Of a DNA stretch of 64,000 nt, positions 25,297-36,196 are shown piece by piece. Both the position numbers and the translations under genes were made by a program. The notes under the pieces are model-generated. The model was given only the letters and a program-made list of their open reading frames with translations, searched no databases and was not told the DNA's origin. Each line of letters starts with the position of its first letter. The stretch's first letter is position 1. The DNA is taken from positions 1,426,001 to 1,490,000 of the forward strand of contig JAHGAU010000010.1 in assembly GCA_019925105.1 (NCBI GenBank). Reading direction: 5' to 3'. This DNA comes from Niebla homalea. Lineage: Eukaryota; Ascomycota; Lecanoromycetes; Lecanorales; Ramalinaceae.

Positions 25297-27935
25297 ATGG
25301 CCCTCTTGCAGAATGAAGAGTAAGCACTTTCGATCTACAAATCTTGAACCTAGTTTTAGACCCTGCTGCATTTCAATAGTGGATTTGACATGTCTTAAAG
25401 TTTTCTCGTCTGGCAGCTGCGGACGTCGTACTTGAACAGTATCAAAGACGGCATTGGTGAGCGCCTTATCAACGTCGACAACAGCATTTTGAACGACCCA
25501 AATTTCCGTGCTGCTGGATGGTCGGCCGACGTCACTGATGTCAAGAGGACTCATTCGCCACCTATTCCGACCGCTATTTCATCTGACTATTTCATCGCCC
25601 CCCTACGATCGGCCGGTCATGCACCTGCCGGCTTCAATGATGAGGATGAAGAGGGCGGCGTGCTCACGGGACGAGGAAGTGCTGATGCACTTGGCCCTAT
25701 GCAGAATGTCAAGCGCCGCAGGCGGCGGGAGCAGCATGATGATGACGATAGTAGTGATCTTAGTGATGATAGCGAAGACGACGTGGAGAACTCTAGGAGG
25801 TACTAGATTACACTTCATCTCTCAAGTGTCGAAGATCTAATCAAGACAGGGCGGCACAACAAATCAGATTTGCCAAGATGCCTGTCCGGTCTCGCTCTGG
25901 CTCTTCACCAATCCGGAGCTCTTACTCGAGACAATCTGGAGATGGCGTCGAGGTCAACGTGATTTCGCCATCAAGAAGATCACATGAGGGTCGTCTACGT
26001 AGCGGGTCTTTGACAGGAGTTGAGGCTGTGAAGCAACGAGCAAGGCGTGATACTAACACAAGTAGCGATTTCTCCTCCGAGAATGAGCTCGACCCGACCA
26101 TGTTCAAGCGCAGGCAGGTTAATCCTGCAAAGGCTGCCAAGTCAGGCAACCTACTCAAACAGACCCACGAAGAAAATGAGCAGCAGCAACAACGGATACA
26201 GAACCTCACTGCCACCATCCACGAAGGATCTGAGGGCGAGTCTGACAGGAGTGATCTGTCCTCTGCCTTTGGTGAGACAGCCGGATCCGAGTCTTTGCTT
26301 GACGATATCGCCAACGGTTCACTTCCGGATATGCCTCCTCCCCTAAATTTCGGTAAGTCGGATTCGCCACCTCAAAAAAAGCCAAAGTCTTCCGTTCCTA
26401 CCACGCTTCAAGCCCTGCCGCCTCCCCGCCCAATCAGCACGATAATGCCCGGGAGTCTACTTGGTCAGGCCTTGAAGGCGAGAAAGACTAAGCCGAAGAA
26501 TCCCGTTGAAGCCTTTGCTCGTCTCTCTGGCAAGGGTGTACCAGATCCGTTGTATATTCGAATACATGCTCCCTTCTCTGAGAATCCGGACACTCCATTC
26601 GACATGCCCCTATTGAAAAATGTGCAAGACAACGACTCTGGTGAGAATTCTCAGGTCACCGTAGCTGATGCTATTGGCTTGAGTCTTTGGAGATACGCCG
26701 AGGAAGACCTGAAGCCGGCAATCAGTGAGTCAAAGCTCAATGTCAATCGCTGGACGTTGAGAATGATCGAGGACGGAGAGGTCGACTATGACTTTCCGGC
26801 CCTATCGCGGACAAGGCCTATCTCTGATTTCACTTCCAATAACACTCGTGGAGCAAGAGGACGTTCACGAGGAAAACCTTATGACGATTTCGCCTTGGTC
26901 GAAGCAAGCGATGCTCAGTACAATGAGAATAAGAAATTGACGCCCAAGTATGAACAGTATGCCTCAAACTTAGACGATGTGAAGGAAGAGTCAGCAGAAT
27001 CTCCGCCTCAACCGCAGATTGAAGTGGAAAGGAAAGACGTCAGCCGTCCGGCAGCAACACAGCGCAAGATCACGGCGGTGCCTGCTGACAGGCCCTCCAT
27101 CCCTCCAACGCAATCGACTCCACGCATGGGCCCTGCAAAGCAGATCAAGATTCATTTCACCTCTCTTGAGGCGGTCAGCCAGGTCACGACTATTGAGGTT
27201 ACTACGGATACGTACCTGGCGGAGGTGCTTGACACTGTCTGTAACCACTGGAATCTAGACAAGACCTACCACATCCTGAAAGTCAGCGGCACGAATACGA
27301 TGGCACCCGTCGATCGGACAGTCGAAGCCTTGGGAACGATGATGGAACTGGATCTTGCGCGCCGTCGCTTCGCCAACGATGGTGCGATAGGTATCTCAGG
27401 CTCTCCTGGCAGCTCATCTCCTAATGCGCCTCTCCTACTGGGTTCGGACTCCCCTCGAAAAGGCGGGCCCGTCAGAAGAGGCCAAACACCCATGATTCAC
27501 CCTCTTGCTCAAGCTCGCGCACGTGATATACTCCCATCAAGTCTCAATTATTCCAGCAACTCAGGCATCAACAAGCACAAGCGCTTTACCGTCGTTCGAA
27601 AGCAGCCCATGTCCTTTGCCGCCTCTCAACAGCGCGTTCTGGCAATGGACGACGACTACATGCACATACTCCCACCTGACTCAGCAGCCCCCAAAGGTAC
27701 CCTCTTTGACAACGCTACGAGCAAAGTGCTTAGGCGCATCGCCTTCAGCATGATTGTGGGCTGCAAGGTCAGTAGGCGACATCCCAAGAGTTTGAGAGTT
27801 GTGGTGGCTCGAGAGGGAGGGCAGGAACAGAAGCGATACGACTTCGAAGCCAGGAGTGCCACGGAAGCTGAGGAGATTGTGGCAGAGATTCGGAAAGGGA
27901 TGCAAATCTACGGTGGTGGCAGAGGGGATGACTGA
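25297..27935 (+). CDS. sin1: TORC2 subunit Sin1/Avo1
   Basis: Essential scaffold of TOR complex 2 that presents AGC kinases (Ypk/Akt type) at the plasma membrane. Three exons: 25297-25319 (23 nt), 25401-25799 and 25850-27935, total 835 residues. The tiny first exon encodes MALLQNE; splicing yields NEDFLVWQLRTSYLN, the conserved fungal Avo1 N-terminus. The second junction gives RRAAQQIRFAKMPVRSRSG. Domains: disordered Ser-rich N-terminal half; CRIM domain about 355-510 (NPVEAFARLSGKG, PLLKNVQDNDSGENSQVTVA, NVNRWTLRMIEDGEVDYDFP); ubiquitin-like Ras-binding domain about 570-655 (KQIKIHFTSLEAVS); SIN1-type PH domain about 715-832 (KRFTVVRKQPMSFAASQQRV). Its stop is 7 bp from the stop of the convergent DGAT1-like gene. 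Confidence 0.95.
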
Positions 27936-27942
27936 AGTCTTA

Positions 27943-29663
27943 TCACCCGGCAGACTTCAATTGCTCTGCGACCTGCTGCTTGCTGACGCTGCCATACTTT
28001 GCCTGCCACGCAAAGAAGTAGATCAAAGCTGCTAGAGGCTGACCGACGAGGCAAAAGCTAATCCAAAAGATGCAATTGCCGAAGACTTTCCAATTCTTAC
28101 CTTGCATCTTCTCTAGTGGTAGAGTCATGAGGATCATGGGAATCTGTACGATCATGCCCAAAAAGGCGACGCCTAGACACCAAGATCAGTGCCTGGAACT
28201 GTCGATATATGATGGACCCTTACCGATTACATTATGAGTAGGAATACCTACAAGTAGCTCATGGAGCACCCCGCTGAAAATAAACACGCAGACTGTTGCT
28301 GCGCTGGCGGACCATCCTCTTGCAGTCAGTGGGGAGTAGACATGTCGCCGCAAGAAATGATAGACTGGCTTGTTCCAGGTTCTCCAGTAAGTGCCAACGC
28401 TGGAACGACGTTTCGAGATCAGCATTGCTTCACTAGTATCGATTTGGGTGTCCCAACATAAATCTCGAAGCGGTTCCCCCGAGATGATGTCTTTGACTTC
28501 CCGGGCATTGCACAAATCAGAGATTTGCGCTCAATGATTACGTACCTGGGGCTATTCCACCAGTCTGTATAGAACTCGCGATCCCCAAACCTCATGACCT
28601 CAGCAAGGGCGTTGAGCAGGGATTGGAAAATCGCAAAGAACCCCGCCAACCATACCACCAGGGAAATTGTCGAAAGTTTCATGAGCCTTTCTATAATGCC
28701 AGCAAGGTCGAGCGAAGAAATATGGGACAGTGAATTATGCAGCAAAGGGGCAGCGTATTGCGCGCTTGCCAACCAGATAAAGATACCCAGGATCAACCCC
28801 TCTGCAAGACGCTTGAGTACATAGGTCCATCGAACCTTTTCCGAGCGTGGGTAGACTGGTTGGTAGACCAGGGTGGGCGCCCACCAAAAATAACTCAGGT
28901 TACCAATGGTGACATTTCTAGGGTAAGGACATTCACGATATATGTGGGGCAGAGCCTCTGCAGCTTCTGGCTTAAGCAGGGCATATCTGAGATCGCGATT
29001 TGTAAAGGCATAGGAGCATATCTTGAGCCAAACCACAATTGCATGCACCTCGGAAATGGTACCAATAAGCGGATGGTGTACGGACGTGTATACCGTAACG
29101 GTGGTGATCAAAAGTGCCAAGGTTGCATTGATACCGTGAGCCCATGCGATGATCAGCCAAGTGGAGTGGAAAGAGTCCATAACGGGAGTTGCATCCTGCG
29201 AATGCTCCTGTCTGCGCTTCAAGCGACCAATCAACCCCTTTACCTGCCGTGCCGCGAGAAGTTCGATCGAGTATGCCAGATAGAGATGGCAAGGCACCAT
29301 GGCGTAGATGATGGCGCCCCATGTGAGATCTTTGGTCGAATAGTCATGGCACCGGATGCAAATCAAGACGCCATACTTGATGAAATTCTCAACCACGAGG
29401 CGCATGTTCATGACGATCAGCACGAGGACCATGAGGTTCCTGAAACCCAAGAAGCTGGGAGATACCTGGGAATCATGACTCAAGCATGATGTGCGTACGT
29501 TCGAATGTACGGCAGTCACATGAAGGTACTTTGACTTGCGATCTTTGGGGGACTGAGATGGTTGCGGCGTCGCGCTCTGCGTAGTCTCAACAGCAGCATT
29601 GACATCACTCTCGATTGGCGATCCATTGGTGTGTCTATTAGAGTATTTGGCATAGTTGGCCAT
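27943..29663 (-). CDS. DGAT1/ACAT-type MBOAT acyltransferase
   Basis: Membrane-bound O-acyltransferase of the endoplasmic reticulum, most like diacylglycerol O-acyltransferase 1, making triacylglycerol from acyl-CoA. Exons 28546-29663, 28224-28399 and 27943-28172 (introns 146 and 51 nt) give 507 residues, normal for DGAT1. Start is the ATG of MANYAKYSNRH; the frame is open 121 codons further up but without similarity. Key motifs: LVYQPVYPRSEKVRW, the acyl-CoA-site FYTDWWNS (split from SVGTYWRTWNKPVYHFLRRH by intron 1) and the catalytic-histidine stretch FSGVLHELLVGIP. About nine hydrophobic segments. A sterol O-acyltransferase is the alternative; the FYTDWWN motif is shared by both, but the length and the GTYWRTWN context favour DGAT1. 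It diverges from PFS2. Confidence 0.87.
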
Positions 29664-30035
29664 GGTGTGATATACCTCAAGGCTGAATTGAAACAAACCA
29701 TTCAATGGAACATTTATCAAAATGCAGTTGATGAATGAAGGAGTGCACGATCCCCAACATGATTTGAGTCGTCTTGATCCATGTAACAAGTTAGGAAGCT
29801 CATTATGGGTCGTGTTGAGCGTCCGTTGAACCCACGTTCCTGACCCGATCTTTAACGCAAACCTTAATCCATATGCAAGACATTCATGTTTCAGCGCGTC
29901 TTTCCGCAGCTGACCCAAATGGGTAAGACCGAAATTGCATGGAATGTCAGGACTTTCATTATGCATGCTGCAAGCTTCGGGGTCCCTCCATCTTGGATTC
30001 AATAACCTCTCTCTTTTTGGATGCAAGTGTAATTA
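29664..30035. promoter_or_regulatory. Divergent promoter region DGAT1-like/PFS2
   Basis: 372 bp between outward-facing starts. No specific element was recognised; the open frame running through it is an extension of the acyltransferase ORF. Confidence 0.4.
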
Positions 30036-32024
30036 ATGGAGCGAGACTACCACGCAGGTTCCTACGGGGGAGCCTATGAGCCAAACACTTTTCGCAAGCC
30101 GTTTTCCAGAAGTCAGTACCTCTTGCGTGATCAGGAGCCTTCTATCTCCTCTGCCACGAACCGAGAGGAGCTGACCGCTTGAGCAGGACATGTCACTGAC
30201 TATGGATCTTCAATGGTGCAATGGATGCGCTACAGGCAACAAAGATACAGGGGAGGGGTACGAATGGAGATGGAGAGACCCAACACAAATTATGTCGTCG
30301 ACATGCTACCCCCTGGCGCACGCTCGCGCAGCGCAGCCGATACGATACCAGGCAAGATGCTGCATTCATCACTCAACAAGATCAAACATCCGATCAATGT
30401 TGTCAAGTGGACTCCAGAAGGTCGACGACTGTTGACAGGATCCAGCAGTGGGGAGTTTACGTTGTGGAATGGCATGGCTTTCAATTTCGAAACCATTCTC
30501 CAAGCCCACGACTCTGCCATCAGAGCGGCTACATACTCTCACAATGAGGATTGGCTGATATCGGCGGATCAGGATGGCATTGTAAAGTATTGGCAGACCA
30601 ATTTCAATAATGTCAAAGTCTTGCAAGCCCACCTGGACGCCATTCGTGACATGTCCTTTTCTCCAAATGATAGCAAATTCGTCACCGCTTGCGATGACCA
30701 TACCTTGAACATCTTCGACTTTGCCGGTGGGGCTAAAGAGTCCACCTTGACCGGTCACAACTGGGATGTGAAGACCGTAGATTGGCATCCGACCAAGGGG
30801 CTACTGGTCTCAGGGTCCAAAGATCATCAGGTGAAGCTGTGGGATCCGAGAACAGGCAGATGCTTGACAACCTTGCACGGCCACAAGAACACCATAGCTA
30901 GAACCAAGTTCGAGCCGACAAGGGGTCAATTACTGGCAACCTGTGCTCGTGACCAGACCGCCCGTGTTTTTGACCTCCGAATGATGCGAGATATCTGCCT
31001 CCTCAAGGGCAGTGAGAAAGATATCTCCGCGATATGCTGGCATCCGATCCATGTCAACCTCCTCACCACAGGTGGTGCGGATGGCAGTATCTATCACTAC
31101 CTACTGGACGAGCCCAATACCCCTGACGGCACTGCCACGACAATACCTCCCTACGACAGCCCAGATCCATCCAACGCCCCTGCTCAGACAATCTACCCTG
31201 CTCACAAAGTTCAATACGCTCATGATTTCTCGGTATGGTCACTAGACTGGCATCCGCTTGGCCACATCCTAGCGTCTGGTTCCAATGATAGAGTGACGCG
31301 CTTCTGGACCCGCGCTAGACCTGGCGAGACTGAATGCTACAACGACAAATACCATCTCGGCGAAGAGGAAGCCGCTGCACGAGGGACCTGGGACCGCCGA
31401 GGAGGCCGAAAAATGATGCACGACATTGAGCAGCAGGAGATGGAGGACGAAGCTGAGGGTCTCGAGGACCAAAAGATGCCGGTCAAGCAGCCTCTGATCC
31501 CGGGAATACCTGGTCTCACAGCGCCGTCAAATGCTCCTTCAAACGGAGTTCGAAACGGAGCTTCTCAGCCCCAATTTCCGAGCATGGGAGGACTGCCTCC
31601 GCCACCAATGGGTATACCAGGAGACATCGCCTCCATGGATCCAGAGCGTTTCAAAGCTCTCATGGCAGGCGGTACCTTACAGCCTCCTCCACCTCCACCG
31701 TTTGGCTCTCAAAGTTCTGGGCTCCCACCGCCTCCACTTCCGGCCAACTTCGACGTCTCGAAACTCCCTCCTGGGATGATTCCGCCTGGGATGATTCCTC
31801 CGCCTGGTTTCCCACCGCCTCCTCCGGGCAGCGTATTACCACCACCTCCACCACAATCACTTTCTAATAGTGGAGGCATGGACCCACGTCTCACTGGGAC
31901 TTTGCCTGGCATGGGGCCAGATGCTAATGGCGCTGGCGGTGTTCGGAAACGCGGCCCCTTGCCAAGTCAGCAGGAAAGTCTGATGATGGAGCAGCAGCAC
32001 GGACGGTTTAGGACGGCGAGGTAG
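30036..32024 (+). CDS. PFS2: Polyadenylation factor subunit Pfs2 (WD40)
   Basis: WD40 scaffold of the cleavage and polyadenylation factor (WDR33 orthologue) that recognises pre-mRNA poly(A) signals in the nucleus. Exon 1 30036-30111 encodes a Gly/Tyr-rich N-terminus; exon 2 30187-32024 follows a 75 nt intron (GTCAGT..GAGCAG), giving 637 residues. Splicing creates [18 protein letters not shown], the diagnostic start of the family. Seven WD repeats span about 95-400 ([76 protein letters not shown]). The C-terminal third is Pro/Gly-rich, as in other fungal orthologues, with PPPP tracts and tandem [14 protein letters not shown]. Confidence 0.95.
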
Positions 32025-32504
32025 ATTTTTATAGTCATTTTGGCGCGGCTCCAGCAATCGAAGATACCCCATTTCTCCTCGATTTCTTTGCATTCTGCCT
32101 GTGCTGTTCTCTGCCTTCTAGTCGAAATAAACGATGATTTACACTTTGTTACTTTGGAGAATTGCAGTCCTGAACATGATTGACCTTTGGAGCTCAATGG
32201 ATATCGTATGTGATCGTATTGACTACATCGATGATGCAAATGCTATCTGCTTCATTGCAAGCCATGTTCTTTGCAGCGTGTTGATTACAAAAGTGATGTG
32301 CCTTCTGCCTTGCTAGACTAGTTTACGTTGCTTCCTGTACCCTCGCACCATCTGCATACAAATACAAAGACAAAGCCAAAGCCAGCGAGGCCAGCACTTT
32401 TTAGCAGATGCCCTTGTCAACCAGCAATGTCACCTAAGCTCCGTCCATGCTCGCCCACCTCCTACACCGAGCCTCCCTTATTTCTCAACAACCCACGCTG
32501 TTGC
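32025..32504. other. Convergent intergenic region
   Basis: 480 bp between the stops of PFS2 and the MAPEG gene. Only short random frames; nothing else seen. Confidence 0.5.
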
Positions 32505-33182
32505 TCAACCCATGATCATGCTGTACCCCGTCATGCCCGTCAAGATCTGCAAGATGAATTCCGGCAGAATGGAAATCGATCCAACCAGCCTCCCACGCCC
32601 ATTCTCCTTGTCGGCGCGCGTGTACCCGATCCCGTACACGATCCTCGCGACGAGCCAGGCGCCGCCCATGCCGGCGCTGAGGAGAGGATCTGTAGTACTC
32701 AATTCTCACACATCAGTTTTTCCCTCTCCATTTCGTCCCAGAAACAACAATACCCCGTCGTCCGACATTTCCCACCAGGGAACCAACCAACCCTCCACGT
32801 GATAAGAACAAGGGTAGTTAAGAAAAAAAAGGAAAGAACTCACACTTCAACCCCCCACCCACGAGCCCCACGAGGAAGGCGGGCCAATGCTCCAGGTAGT
32901 TGGCGTGCGAGCGCTGGGCGCAGTTGAAGAGATACTTGTCCTTATTGTCCTTCATCTCGGCGGCCGTGGTGTAGCAGTTCGGGTAGGGGACCTGCGCCTT
33001 CTTGCGGAAGCTGGCCGTGCGCAGGGCGTGCCATTGGTTCACGAAGACGGAGGCGGTGGCGGTGGCGAGGACGTAGCTGGGTGGTGAGTCTCCGTTAGCC
33101 ATATGGGGGTACGCGTGGGTAACGGGAAGGGGGGGAAGAGCAGCTGCACGTACCCGAAGTCTGGGGGTAGAGTGAGAGCCAT
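32505..33182 (-). CDS. MAPEG protein, microsomal glutathione S-transferase 3-like
   Basis: Small four-helix membrane protein of the MAPEG family; MGST3-type members have glutathione transferase/peroxidase activity in the ER or outer mitochondrial membrane. Exons 33154-33182, 32844-33076 and 32505-32689 (introns 76 and 154 nt) give 148 residues, the usual family length. The spliced N-terminus is MALTLPPDFGYVLATATASV; the active-site loop region reads FNCAQRSHANYLEHWPAFL, and the second junction restores GGLKYPLLSAGMGG. The last helix is FILQILTGMTGYSMIMG. Intron 2 carries an A-rich tract just after its donor. Without splicing the family motif is broken at both junctions, so the three-exon model is well supported. 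Confidence 0.9.
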
Positions 33183-34875
33183 GGTGGTGGGGGAGACGTT
33201 TAGGGTGGATGATGTGCTTGGTGGATGAGATGGTGGGGATCTGTCTGATTGGAGCTACGAAGGGAGGTAATCAATTGACCTTATGTAGAGCGGGAAAATG
33301 AAGGATTCTTCCCAGTTCTAGTGAAGGGATTGGAAATCAATAGAAGGGCCACTGGCCGAGGCTTCTCTCGGCACGGCAACCCAGGCATCCCGGCTCCAGT
33401 GGAGCCTCCCCCTGGAAGATTCCAGCCTACGAATGTTACGCGCGAGAAGGCTTCGTGAATAATAATCCGTAATGAGTAGTGAAACAAAGTTCTGGCGTCA
33501 GCAATGACCTGGCTTGCCTAGGTGGTTCAGATAATAATTACAAAGCCGGGCTAAGGGTCGTTCCGCCCCCGAATGACACCCCCGTTGCAGCCTTGCTATC
33601 CGGACTCAGCCTCAATGCATCAGCTGCAGCTTCTGCCTCCTGGGGCTGAGCCACTACATCTGCTTTCATCTCACAGTCTTGAGGTAGCAATGGTATTTCG
33701 GAGGCGAGAACCTTCCAGGACTCGATGGAAGGCGTTCTTCGAAGATCCCCATCCTCATGTCCTGATTCCTACGGTACCTGAAAGTCAGAGCAAGCCTGTC
33801 GAGCACGATGATGCCCCTAATGTGCTTTTATTATTCCCAAAGATCATGTTACACCATACGTCATCGATGTTGCGAGTGGAAGGCCAGACCGGGAAGGCGG
33901 CAGGCTCCTTACTGTGAGCTTACCGTATATGGACCTCAAGAAGCTACCCAGAGGATCGAGGGTGAGGGTCCGAGGAATCCGCTTGAGCGCTTGTTAGGTG
34001 TCACCTATTGGTTTTTGTTTTTTGTTTTCTTTTCAAAAGATAACGGACTATTCTCACCAGACGCAACGCAGCGTTCTACGCTCATCTATGGATCCATGCC
34101 TGTGTCGTCATGTCACAACGAAGATACCTCCGGCATAGCGTTCTCACACTGCAATACAGAATCGAGTCCCTCCAAGCTTTTAGAGGTAGAGAGCATGGTA
34201 ATTGCTATATCCGTGGTTGTACTCTCAATCGATCGCTCCAAGTCCCATCATTGAAACAACGTTCGTGCCATCCCCAATGATGCTCAACTCTCGTCTCGAC
34301 ATGAGAGCAAATAGATACATGGGTCAATAAAAGAGAGCTTTCAGTAAAAGATGCCGGGTTTTGTAGCTTGGAAGACAATTCATTTCATCGATGCATTAGC
34401 CTCGAAATGCTTTTCACACACATGTGTGTTGATGATATTGGAGATTACAATAACAATAAAAAAAAGATCATCGAAAAGTTCAGATTAATGTCTCTAGAAC
34501 AGGAATGAATATGTATTGATCGTCTGTCAGCAAAGCAACCAAGCCGTGAGAGCAATGGTGGAATGCGTCTGTAGCTAAAAAGAAAGTGTGACATGACCTT
34601 GCTGCGCAACCACTTTGCAGCAGCTGCATCTCATCTTGGGCCGTGATGATTGATACGCGAACGTCGTTGAGTAATGCGGGACGTTGCGCCGTCCTGATGT
34701 GAGCCCATCCCAAATAAATGCTTCTCAGCCAGAAACAACCGGAAATGAAGATATTGCGGAAGACAAACAAACAGGGGCCGAGTCATAGATTCAAAAGAAC
34801 AAGAGAGTTCGACAAACTTGGAAAGAATTTCCAAAAAAAGGCTAGGAGGGGTATCACATTCGGTCCTGGCTTACA
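33183..34875. other. 1.7 kb stretch without a recognisable gene
   Basis: The largest gene-free interval in the window. Open frames of 96-148 codons occur (for example 33573-33917 and 33808-34254, plus strand), but their translations lack family motifs or a coding-like amino-acid pattern. An A-rich patch lies near 34440-34470. Not AT-rich enough to look RIP-mutated. It could hold a non-coding transcript or promoter sequence of the MAPEG gene. Confidence 0.4.
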
Positions 34876-36000
34876 TTATGGGCTTCCCATCGCAGCCAAC
34901 AACTCATCTTCCATCTTCCTGCTCTTCGCCGCTCTGCTGTCCCTGGCGTCCGGTGATGCGGACCGCTTGCCAAGTAATTGCTCCTCAAACATTCGACTCT
35001 CTCGCTCTCTCGCTGACTCCGGCTTTCGTCCTCTTGAATCGCGTTGCCTGCCATCAGCAGCAGGTCTAGCCTTTGGCGCTGTCCCAGCGTTAAGTCCAGC
35101 ACCGAGCAATTGCCTCTTATCGACAATCTGGCCATCCTCATTGACCTGCGCGCCCATCTCTTTCGCCACCTCCGCCTCGCTCTTCTCTTTCTTCCCACCA
35201 TCCCCCTCCCGTCCCTTCTCCCCCTCCTTTCCCTCAACTTTCCCCCTCCCCTCCTCCACGGCCCGCATAACCCCACGATGCCTCTCCTCGTCCCGTTCCA
35301 ACAAATTCTTATACAACGCCTTCATCCCCCCACCCTCCCTCCTCTTCCGCTCCTCGGCCTCCCTCTCCCTCACCTTTTCCTCCTCCTCCAAGGCGCGCAT
35401 CTCCGCCTGCTGCCGCTTGTACGCCCCCGTCACGAAAGCCTCTTTATCCTTGAACTCGTCGCCCTCGGCTTCCCGCTCCTTCGCCAGCATCTTCTCCTTG
35501 GCGCGGAGGGCGTCCCGCTTGCGGACGTCGGCGGCCGCCAGGAGGTTGCTCATGTATTTTGGTTTCTTGGGGGCGTCGGAGGAGGAGTTGGTTGCAGGGG
35601 CGGCGGCGGCGTGGAGGGAGTCGTAGGCGGCGTCGTAGTCGTAGATGGAGGGGTCGATCTCCTGGGCGGCTTTGGCGTGTTTGTTGGTGGTGTGGAAGGT
35701 GGAGAGGTCGCCATAGTGGGAGATTTTGGGGGGCTTTTTGGCGAGGTGGGATGGTGATGAGGATGAAGATGAAGGAGGCGGTGGCTTTGTTGATGTTGTT
35801 GTTGTTGCTGCTGAAGGAGTTTTCGCGGCCGGCTTTTGGAGACCACCGATTGTGGAGATAGATTCGAGCTGGTCTTCTTCATCGTCGGGGCCATCCTCAG
35901 GACCGGAGTCGTCGTCAAAGATGGTTTTCCGTTTTGCAGGTGGTGGGCGCTGGCCTATCGGAGGTTTCTTGGTTATGTTGAGACCGTAGGATAAAGACAT
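34876..36000 (-). CDS. NSRP1-like nuclear speckle splicing regulator
   Basis: Single-exon protein of 374 residues from ATG 36000 (MSLSYGLNITKK); the frame extends 43 codons upstream without similarity. The N-terminal signature of the NSRP1/CCDC55 family is present: DPSIYDYDAAYDSLH followed by KPKYMSNLLAAADVRKRD and a long Glu/Lys/Arg coiled coil (KEREAEGDEFKDKEAFVTGAY). A conserved C-terminal patch DGQIVDKRQLLGAGLN and a Ser/Arg-rich tail follow. In animals NSRP1 associates with SR proteins and alters splice-site choice. Its start is 196 bp from the divergent NFKBIL1-like gene. Confidence 0.83.
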   Translation of the reverse strand: MSLSYGLNITKKPPIGQRPPPAKRKTIFDDDSGPEDGPDDEEDQLESISTIGGLQKPAAKTPSAATTTTSTKPPPPSSSSSSPSHLAKKPPKISHYGDLSTFHTTNKHAKAAQEIDPSIYDYDAAYDSLHAAAAPATNSSSDAPKKPKYMSNLLAAADVRKRDALRAKEKMLAKEREAEGDEFKDKEAFVTGAYKRQQAEMRALEEEEKVREREAEERKRREGGGMKALYKNLLERDEERHRGVMRAVEEGRGKVEGKEGEKGREGDGGKKEKSEAEVAKEMGAQVNEDGQIVDKRQLLGAGLNAGTAPKARPAADGRQRDSRGRKPESARERESRMFEEQLLGKRSASPDARDSRAAKSRKMEDELLAAMGSP

Positions 36001-36196
36001 GATGGTTTTAGAGTGGATTATTGATGCAGGAACGAACTCGGGAGATGTAGACTTGGCGCGAAGAGCCGACGTCATTTCAACATTTTTGTGGGCCAAGACT
36101 TCACTGCTCCCCACGCACAACGCAAACAACCAAATTCAGACTGCTCTCTGACAGATACATTTCAGTCTCCTGGCGTGATGACCGCCAGTCATCATC

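Noticed and set aside
28737..29489. 250-codon frame antisense to the DGAT1-like gene
   Set aside because: Opposite strand of a conserved MBOAT coding exon; no domain in the translation.
34718..35626. 302-codon Ser/Leu-rich frame antisense to the NSRP1-like gene
   Set aside because: Complement of Glu/Lys/Arg-rich coiled-coil codons reads as Leu/Ser/Phe-rich; a compositional artefact.
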